Assembly (NCBI GenBank): GCA_001780985.1 | Contig: MFJV01000001.1 | Coordinates: 784,829-820,109 of the forward strand | Length of the DNA stretch: 35,281 nucleotides | DNA from: Candidatus Gottesmanbacteria bacterium RIFCSPLOWO2_01_FULL_43_11b | GTDB taxonomy: Bacteria; Patescibacteriota; Microgenomatia; UBA10105; UBA927 | Direction of reading: 5' to 3' | Shown: positions 29,769-35,281 of the stretch, one piece after another | How the letters are laid out: each line of letters begins with the position of its first letter | Numbering within the stretch: position 1 is the first letter of the stretch | Made by a program: the position numbers and the translations under genes | The notes under the pieces: generated by a model | What the model saw: only the letters and a program-made list of their open reading frames with translations | The model's database searches: none | What the model was told of the DNA's origin: nothing

Positions 29769-32065
29769 AGTTTCGCTTTTTTGTGCCTTTTATTTTTCTT
29801 TTGCTGTCCTTATTTTTTTTCCGTCAATATTTCACCCAAAACAAGGTTCCGCTCCCATTTAATTTACTCGTTTCGTTTTATTCACCTTGGAAATACGAAC
29901 CGGTGTATGGTTTGTCTATTCCGAACAAACCTCTCGGAGACGACAACATAAAACTCTTTTATCCGTACAGAAAATTTACCGTAGATGAATTGAAAAAAGG
30001 ACGGATTCCTCTGTGGAATCCCTACACGTTTTCAGGCTCAGTTAATCATGCGATGTATCAGTCTGCCGTATTTTATCCGTTAAATTTGATCTATTTTCTT
30101 CTTCCTCTCGTTGATGCATGGAGCGTTATTGTCATGATGACACCCGTACTTGCGGGGTTATTCATGTACCTATTCCTACGGTCCCTCAAGCTCTCGCAAC
30201 CATCGAGTTTTTTTGGCAGTTTAACATTTGCCCTTTCGGGATGGACGATGGCGTTTTGGGAAGAAGTATTAGTGAAGGGCCACACAATCCTTTGGCTTCC
30301 TCTCGCTCTTTACGGAATCAATAAAAAGAGCAAGCTTATTCTTGTTATTGCGTTAGTAAACGCAATCCTTGCCGGTTTTCCTCAGATGATTGTCTACCTA
30401 TTCATAACGGTATATCTCTGGGCTTTATACAGGAAAGTGGTAAAGCTGGTTACAGGCGCTACTATTATTAGTTTGCTTCTTACCGCATTTCAGTGGGTGC
30501 CGGCAGTGGAAGCATTTCTCAATGCGCCCCGGGGTAAAGTAGATACATTTTCTCTCTTTGAGTCGTATCTTACCCCGCTTACTCACTTGGTTACGTTTCT
30601 TGCGCCTGACTTCTGGGGTAATCCCGGGGTCTACAACAATTTTTCCCCGTTTCGATACCTGCAGGAACACACAATATTTATAGGCATTCCCGCAATTTTA
30701 TTTGCAGTACTTGCACTGAGGAATCGCGCAGTGCCGGTTTTTTGGAAACTGTTTTCTCTCATAACACTTTCGATGGGTTTTGCCATCCCAAGCAGTTGGC
30801 TCTTGTATACGCTTAAAATTCCAATTCTCAATATTGCCATGCCTGTTCGGATTTTTATCCTTGCAACATTCGGCTTGTGCATACTTGCGGCATACGGGAT
30901 TGAAAAAATCAAAGAAAATCCAAAATTTGAATTAGTGCTTATTTCTTCAATTTTTTCGGTTCTTTGGGGATTTGTCGGATTAATGATTGTTTTGTCTCAA
31001 AATACACCGGAAAAAATAATCATGTCGTATGCAACGATTTCTTTGCGGAATCTCATTCTTCCTTCTGCAATATTTATCCTTACTTCTTTAGGAATATTCT
31101 TTTTGAAAAAGAAAAAAATATATCTCATCGCATGTATGAGTTTTCTCACGTTTATCGGAGCTTTCTATTTTGGCAGCAAAATTCTCTATTTTTCTGAAAG
31201 GCAATATGAATACCCTGAAGTTACTCCGATTCAAAAACTAAAAGAATTTGCCGGGTACAATCGGGTGTGGAGTTACGGGGACGGATATATCGTGCGAAAT
31301 ATCCCGAGTTACTTCGGATTATTTTCACCTGAAGGATACGAGGCGCTCTACAGTCACAGGTACGGCACACTTCTCCATACAATTGTTACACGAGGGATTC
31401 TCATTGATCGCATTCAGAGAACTGACGCAACCCTTTCAGAGACCGGTCAGTATGAACCCATGACGCATAACCCCGTCAGGCTCCGCCTGATGTCTATTCT
31501 TGGTGTTAAGTATATTCTTGAACATAAAGATCCTGAAGCTGACAAACTGTTATCTCCAATGCAACGCTTTCCAGCAGATTTATTTTCACTTGCCTGGGAA
31601 AACGATCGGTGGCGAATATGGGAATATATGAATGTTCTGGGAAGAACATTCATAGTTTCTCAAACAGTCGTTGAGGAAGATCCGCAAAAGATCGTTGATG
31701 CTCTCCTTAAACCCGAAACAGATCTATTAAAAACTATTATTCTTGAGGAGTATGCGGGCAGTTTCAATGGCGGAGGCACGGCGGTTGTTACGGAATACTT
31801 GCCTTCTTCTGTAACTATTTCAACTGAAACTTCGGGCACATCCCTACTTTTTCTATCGGATTCGTACTATCCCGGTTGGCAGGCATATGTTGACGATATT
31901 AAAACACCCATTTACAGAGCAAATTTTATTTTTAGGGCGGTATCGGTTCCGGAAGGAACGCACACTGTACGTTTTGTCTACGATCCGCTATCGTGGAAAC
32001 TAGGATTGTATTTATCTAGTGCCGGAATTCTCATATTCTTTTTATGGATTCTAAGGAAGCAATAA
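29765..32065 (+). CDS. YfhO-family membrane glycosyltransferase, copy 3
   Basis: The product has 766 residues, the longest of the complete copies. YfhO features are LFYPYRKFTVDELKKGRIPL, WNPYTFSGSVNHAMYQSAV, LVTFLAPDFWGNPGVYNNFS and the C-terminal domain with LSDSYYPGWQAYVDDIKTP, VPEGTHTVRFVYDP and a final helix. Compared with the paralogues it carries an insert before the conserved LGVKYIL strand; part of the insert (PVRLRL) is encoded by a palindromic repeat (31476-31490). It overlaps the methyltransferase by ATGA and the GT39 gene by 22 bases. Confidence 0.85.
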   Translation: MKFRFFVPFIFLLLSLFFFRQYFTQNKVPLPFNLLVSFYSPWKYEPVYGLSIPNKPLGDDNIKLFYPYRKFTVDELKKGRIPLWNPYTFSGSVNHAMYQSAVFYPLNLIYFLLPLVDAWSVIVMMTPVLAGLFMYLFLRSLKLSQPSSFFGSLTFALSGWTMAFWEEVLVKGHTILWLPLALYGINKKSKLILVIALVNAILAGFPQMIVYLFITVYLWALYRKVVKLVTGATIISLLLTAFQWVPAVEAFLNAPRGKVDTFSLFESYLTPLTHLVTFLAPDFWGNPGVYNNFSPFRYLQEHTIFIGIPAILFAVLALRNRAVPVFWKLFSLITLSMGFAIPSSWLLYTLKIPILNIAMPVRIFILATFGLCILAAYGIEKIKENPKFELVLISSIFSVLWGFVGLMIVLSQNTPEKIIMSYATISLRNLILPSAIFILTSLGIFFLKKKKIYLIACMSFLTFIGAFYFGSKILYFSERQYEYPEVTPIQKLKEFAGYNRVWSYGDGYIVRNIPSYFGLFSPEGYEALYSHRYGTLLHTIVTRGILIDRIQRTDATLSETGQYEPMTHNPVRLRLMSILGVKYILEHKDPEADKLLSPMQRFPADLFSLAWENDRWRIWEYMNVLGRTFIVSQTVVEEDPQKIVDALLKPETDLLKTIILEEYAGSFNGGGTAVVTEYLPSSVTISTETSGTSLLFLSDSYYPGWQAYVDDIKTPIYRANFIFRAVSVPEGTHTVRFVYDPLSWKLGLYLSSAGILIFFLWILRKQ
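31476..31490 (+). repeat. Palindromic repeat inside the YfhO copy 3 gene (PVRLRL peptide)
   Basis: tcaggc-tcc-gcctga is a perfect hairpin (6-base arms, 3-base loop). It is in frame and encodes part of PVRLRL. The segment around it is missing from the paralogues at this position, so it looks like an insertion tolerated in a loop. Confidence 0.6.
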
Positions 32066-33603
32066 AAGTTGCACTTATTGTATTTTTTGCACTCTTTCTT
32101 CGACTATTTCGTTTGAGTGAAGTGCCTGTAGGGTTTCATGGGGATGAAGCGAGTGTCGGATACAATGCATATTCACTTCTCAAAACCGCAAGAGATCAGA
32201 ATGGCAATTTTTTACCTCTCGCAATTGATCAATTTGGTGATTTTCGCCCCGCTGGTTACCATTATATTGCTATACCATTTATTGCTACTTTCGGACTTTC
32301 TGAGTTAGCAGTTCGTCTTCCCGCGGCTCTGGTTGGAGGATTATCTGTCATTCCCTTCTATTTACTCATCCTGCAGTTATTAAATAAACAAAAAATTGCT
32401 TTGATTGGATCACTGCTTTTTGCAATCTCACCATGGCACATTGCGCTTTCACGGGCAACGTCAGAAAGCATTATTGCACTGTTTCTTGTTTTGTATGGAA
32501 CGTATTTTCTTCTCCGAAAAAAACTATCGTATTCGTTTCTTGCATTCCTTTTAAGTTTTGTTTTCTATCATGCTGCACGACTCTTTGTTCCGTTTTTGAT
32601 CGTAGGTTATATTTTTCTTTTAAAACCCAAGTCTTTTACACGATTCGCCATGCTCATAATTTTTAGCTCGATATTCATATTTTTTGCATCAAACGGATTT
32701 GGCCGAGCCGGCCAGGTAAGCATTTTGAAAGCGCCGGGTGAGATGCAGGAACTGAGGCAACAGCAATCTGAAGATGAAGGTTACACTCCTTGGACTGTAC
32801 GGGCGCTCCATAATAAAGCTACTTTTTATATAGCAACAGTTGCAAGGAATTATTCCGAACATTTTACCCCGAGTTTTCTGTTTCTTGAGGGAGGACAACC
32901 GGTTCGTTACAAAGTCCCATGGACCGGCGTCATGTACCTTACGGACATTGCTTTTGTTTTCATCGCGTTACTTGTAAATGAAAAAATTCTGTATTTGACA
33001 ATTTTATGGTTACTGCTTGGGCCACTTCCGGCCGCATTTACCTTTGGCGAACTCCCGAGCGTGCAACGGGCAGTTTTTATGATTCCTCCGCTTCTTATTT
33101 TATGTGCCTACGGATTAGATAAAGTTTTAAAGAAAAAAACGATTGTGATCATCTTTTTACTGCTTATTTACGGTTATCAGGGAACGATATTTCTTCACAA
33201 CTATTTTCAACACAGTTTTACCCATGAGCCCTGGTATCGAAATGCGGCAGAAAAAGAGCTGGTGTTTGACGTTGACCGTTTAGTAAAAGAAGGAAAGAAA
33301 ATTATTATGACGTCACAAAACGATAACAATCTCATTTTTTATCTCTTTTACCTTCGCTTTGACCCAAAACAGTTTCAGGAGATGGGTTCCCCCCGCGACA
33401 AAGATAATTTAGTGTTCGGGAATATAACCTTCACCTACAAACACTGTCCGCTTGAAGGAAGTGAAGATGACCCTGCTCTGGGAGAGGCCGGAGCAATTTA
33501 TGTAAACAGGGGAGAATGTAAAACCCCAAAAAATAGCGATCTTCTTAAAGACATTCAATGGCCAGATCGCTCAGTGGCGTTTCGAATTCTTAGACTGAAA
33601 TAG
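32044..33603 (+). CDS. GT39/ArnT-like glycosyltransferase, copy 2
   Basis: The product has 519 residues and is the last gene of the operon. The GT-C acidic pair is Asp34-Glu35 in VPVGFHGDEASVGYN, followed by QFGDFRPAGYHY, AVRLPAALVGGLSVIPFYLL and ISPWHIALSRATSESIIALF, all typical of PMT/ArnT-type enzymes. About 10-11 helices are followed by a soluble part of about 130 residues with four Cys (KHCP, GECK among them). It probably transfers a sugar from polyprenyl phosphate outside the membrane. It overlaps the YfhO gene upstream by 22 bases and the convergent YfhO gene downstream by 33 bases. Confidence 0.85.
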   Translation: MDSKEAIKVALIVFFALFLRLFRLSEVPVGFHGDEASVGYNAYSLLKTARDQNGNFLPLAIDQFGDFRPAGYHYIAIPFIATFGLSELAVRLPAALVGGLSVIPFYLLILQLLNKQKIALIGSLLFAISPWHIALSRATSESIIALFLVLYGTYFLLRKKLSYSFLAFLLSFVFYHAARLFVPFLIVGYIFLLKPKSFTRFAMLIIFSSIFIFFASNGFGRAGQVSILKAPGEMQELRQQQSEDEGYTPWTVRALHNKATFYIATVARNYSEHFTPSFLFLEGGQPVRYKVPWTGVMYLTDIAFVFIALLVNEKILYLTILWLLLGPLPAAFTFGELPSVQRAVFMIPPLLILCAYGLDKVLKKKTIVIIFLLLIYGYQGTIFLHNYFQHSFTHEPWYRNAAEKELVFDVDRLVKEGKKIIMTSQNDNNLIFYLFYLRFDPKQFQEMGSPRDKDNLVFGNITFTYKHCPLEGSEDDPALGEAGAIYVNRGECKTPKNSDLLKDIQWPDRSVAFRILRLK

Positions 33604-35280
33604 ACTTAATCCGGCAACCAATAACAAACTTACGACACTTATAACCACACCAAGCCGGAAAGATGATGGCGCGTACATAAATTCGACTGTAGAATCACCT
33701 TCCGGAACTAATACTGCACGAAAGTTATAGTTTGCCCTGTATATTTTTTGTGTTTTTCCGTTTACTTTTGCCTCCCAACCGGGAAAGTAAGTATCGGAAA
33801 TATAAAAGAGAGCAGGAGTATTGGTTTTTGTTTCAAAAGATAACGAATTCACGGTGGAATTAATAAGTTTTGCAGAACCAGTTCCGGGTTCAAGGATAGG
33901 GAGTTTTTCTTCAAGAAGTATTATTTTTCGAAAATCTATGGATCCGTTAGCAATATTATCTAACGCCTCCTCATCGCTTTTTACCTCTTGCGCTTCATAA
34001 TATAGACCAAAACGGGGAAATGCCCCAGTATTTCTGTAGACCACATGGCGATCGTCTTTATAGAGAAGATCGAAATTGCTCTCAAATTTATCCGTATGGA
34101 AGTATTTCAAAGAGGGATTCTCGTCGACACCCACAACAATAAGAGAAATACCCAGGAAGTCCAGACTTCTTTTGAGATCGTCTCCGTCGCTCGTAAATAT
34201 ATTTTTATTATCTTTAGAAATTTTCTCATCACGTTTTCCCTGAAGCGTCTGCATCAAAAATCCAGTCCGCGTGAGGTAGAGAGGATTATATGTTTCTGCA
34301 GTGTAAACGCCCAGAATCGTTGGTAGTTCAGGTTCGGCCAACCCAAACGTGCGAGAGAGAGACTCCTGAGATGCCTCTTTAACGAATTTTGTGACATTGA
34401 GTGCCGGATACAAAAATTTCTCGTTTGAAAACGTGAGAAATCTGTATCCCAAACGAAAGAGATCAAAAAAAGTGAGTGAAATAACGAAAAGCATGAATAG
34501 AGTTTTTTTCGGAAAATATAGATAGGCCGTTGTTACGATAGAGAAGACGATAAGTATCAGTGAAGAATAGCGAAAGTTATAGAGAAAAGCAGTCACCGAT
34601 TGCCCGTTTATCTTTTGTACGATTACTCCAACCGCGACAATTGCAATATAAGCAAGTGAAAATAGGACAAGCGAAAATATTTTTTTTCTTGTATTGCCGC
34701 TCCTCATAAACTCATGGACACCAAATCCGGAAAGTATTGCTCCTGAAAATAGTACGAGAGAAAATACACGATCACCCGAGCCACTAGTTAAAACAGGAAT
34801 TTTAAACAGATAAAGAATTTCTCCAACTCCTTTCAAAGAAAGAAGGAGAGAAGCAATAAACACAGTGCTGAAAAACTTTGTTATGGAATTATTTTTTATA
34901 AAAAATATTGCAATGAGGGAAAAGAAAAGGGGAATAATGCCAAAATATCCGCTCGTTTCAATATAGGCTATGGATAAATCCCTTGAGACAGGATTACCAA
35001 AGAAATCGGGAGCGAACAGACGGGCCAATTGAAAAGGACTAATAAGCCCCCGGGTAAAAATTTCTCTTGCCTGCACGGGATCTAAAAGTCCTCTATGCGA
35101 GTGGGAAAAAAGTTCAATTGATGGGACAAGTTGTACCGCACTTATCCCAAGTCCCAAGACAATGCTTATAAAAAGAGAAACAAAGCGCGAGACTCTTGCT
35201 TTTATGAGTCGGCCGTAAAAGAGAATAAATGCGAAAAGTAAAACAAGAGAGTAGCCAACATACTGGAGTTGGCCTGCCAA
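33571..35280 (-). CDS. YfhO-family membrane glycosyltransferase, copy 4, 5' end outside window
   Basis: 569 residues of the C-terminal part are visible; the frame runs off the right edge. It has the family marks LARLFAPDFFGNPVSRDLSI, helices, then a soluble domain with ISDTYFPGWEAKVNGKTQKI, YNFRAVLVPEGDSTVEFMYA and a last helix with a basic tail. The TTG at 35280 is only the edge of the window, not a start. It lies on the opposite strand to the operon and converges with the GT39 gene (33-base overlap), with no terminator visible between them. The promoter and upstream genes cannot be judged. Confidence 0.88.
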   Translation of the reverse strand: MAGQLQYVGYSLVLLFAFILFYGRLIKARVSRFVSLFISIVLGLGISAVQLVPSIELFSHSHRGLLDPVQAREIFTRGLISPFQLARLFAPDFFGNPVSRDLSIAYIETSGYFGIIPLFFSLIAIFFIKNNSITKFFSTVFIASLLLSLKGVGEILYLFKIPVLTSGSGDRVFSLVLFSGAILSGFGVHEFMRSGNTRKKIFSLVLFSLAYIAIVAVGVIVQKINGQSVTAFLYNFRYSSLILIVFSIVTTAYLYFPKKTLFMLFVISLTFFDLFRLGYRFLTFSNEKFLYPALNVTKFVKEASQESLSRTFGLAEPELPTILGVYTAETYNPLYLTRTGFLMQTLQGKRDEKISKDNKNIFTSDGDDLKRSLDFLGISLIVVGVDENPSLKYFHTDKFESNFDLLYKDDRHVVYRNTGAFPRFGLYYEAQEVKSDEEALDNIANGSIDFRKIILLEEKLPILEPGTGSAKLINSTVNSLSFETKTNTPALFYISDTYFPGWEAKVNGKTQKIYRANYNFRAVLVPEGDSTVEFMYAPSSFRLGVVISVVSLLLVAGLSLFQSKNSKRH

Positions 35281-35281
35281 A

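Overview
The window looks like part of the chromosome of a Candidate Phyla Radiation (Patescibacteria) bacterium, probably from the Microgenomates group. The reasons are indirect. Genes are small and closely packed, with many 4-base ATGA overlaps. Several small DUF proteins known from such genomes are present (DUF5674, a DUF5647-like protein). GC-rich dispersed palindromes occur, two of them inside coding sequence. Surface-glycan genes are strongly over-represented. TAA, TAG and TGA all end real genes, so I see no sign of a changed genetic code. No rRNA, tRNA, CRISPR array or insertion-sequence transposase was found.

Region 1 (1-976) is the 3' part of hflX. Region 2 (about 1030-8250) reads as a defence/accessory island. 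It holds a type IIG/ISP-like restriction-methyltransferase broken by an in-frame TAG and by a frameshift in a run of nine G; an unknown His-rich protein paired with a DUF5647-like protein; an EVE-like domain fused to a PD-(D/E)xK nuclease (a possible type IV restriction enzyme); a Cas4/RecB-like nuclease with four cysteines; a DUF433/DUF5615 toxin-antitoxin pair on the minus strand; and a helix-hairpin-helix protein flanked by direct repeats.

Region 3 (8308-13523) holds short housekeeping and hypothetical genes: mltG (peptidoglycan), a membrane-anchored cyclophilin, a minimal zincin, tspO, a DUF5674 protein and several small unknowns. Many first-in-transcript genes here have a clear -10 box only 6-11 bases before the start codon, so they are predicted to be leaderless or nearly so. 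Genes inside operons rely on Shine-Dalgarno sites or overlap.

Region 4 (13534-33603) is a 20-kb run of 15 co-directional genes, nearly all overlapping, for a cell-surface glycan or glycoprotein. It contains two GT39/ArnT-like enzymes, two PTPS-related membrane proteins, three YfhO-family membrane proteins, five GT2 enzymes, one GT4 enzyme, one Wzx-like flippase and one SAM methyltransferase with a zinc ribbon. A fourth YfhO gene runs towards this operon from the right edge. A sensible model is that GT2 and GT4 enzymes build glycans and polyprenyl-phosphate sugars on the cytoplasmic face, the flippase moves lipid-linked glycan outwards, and the GT-C-like proteins (GT39, PTPS-related, YfhO) transfer sugars on the outer face. 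This would resemble the known CsbB-YfhO pair that glycosylates lipoteichoic acid in Bacillus. The acceptor here is unknown.
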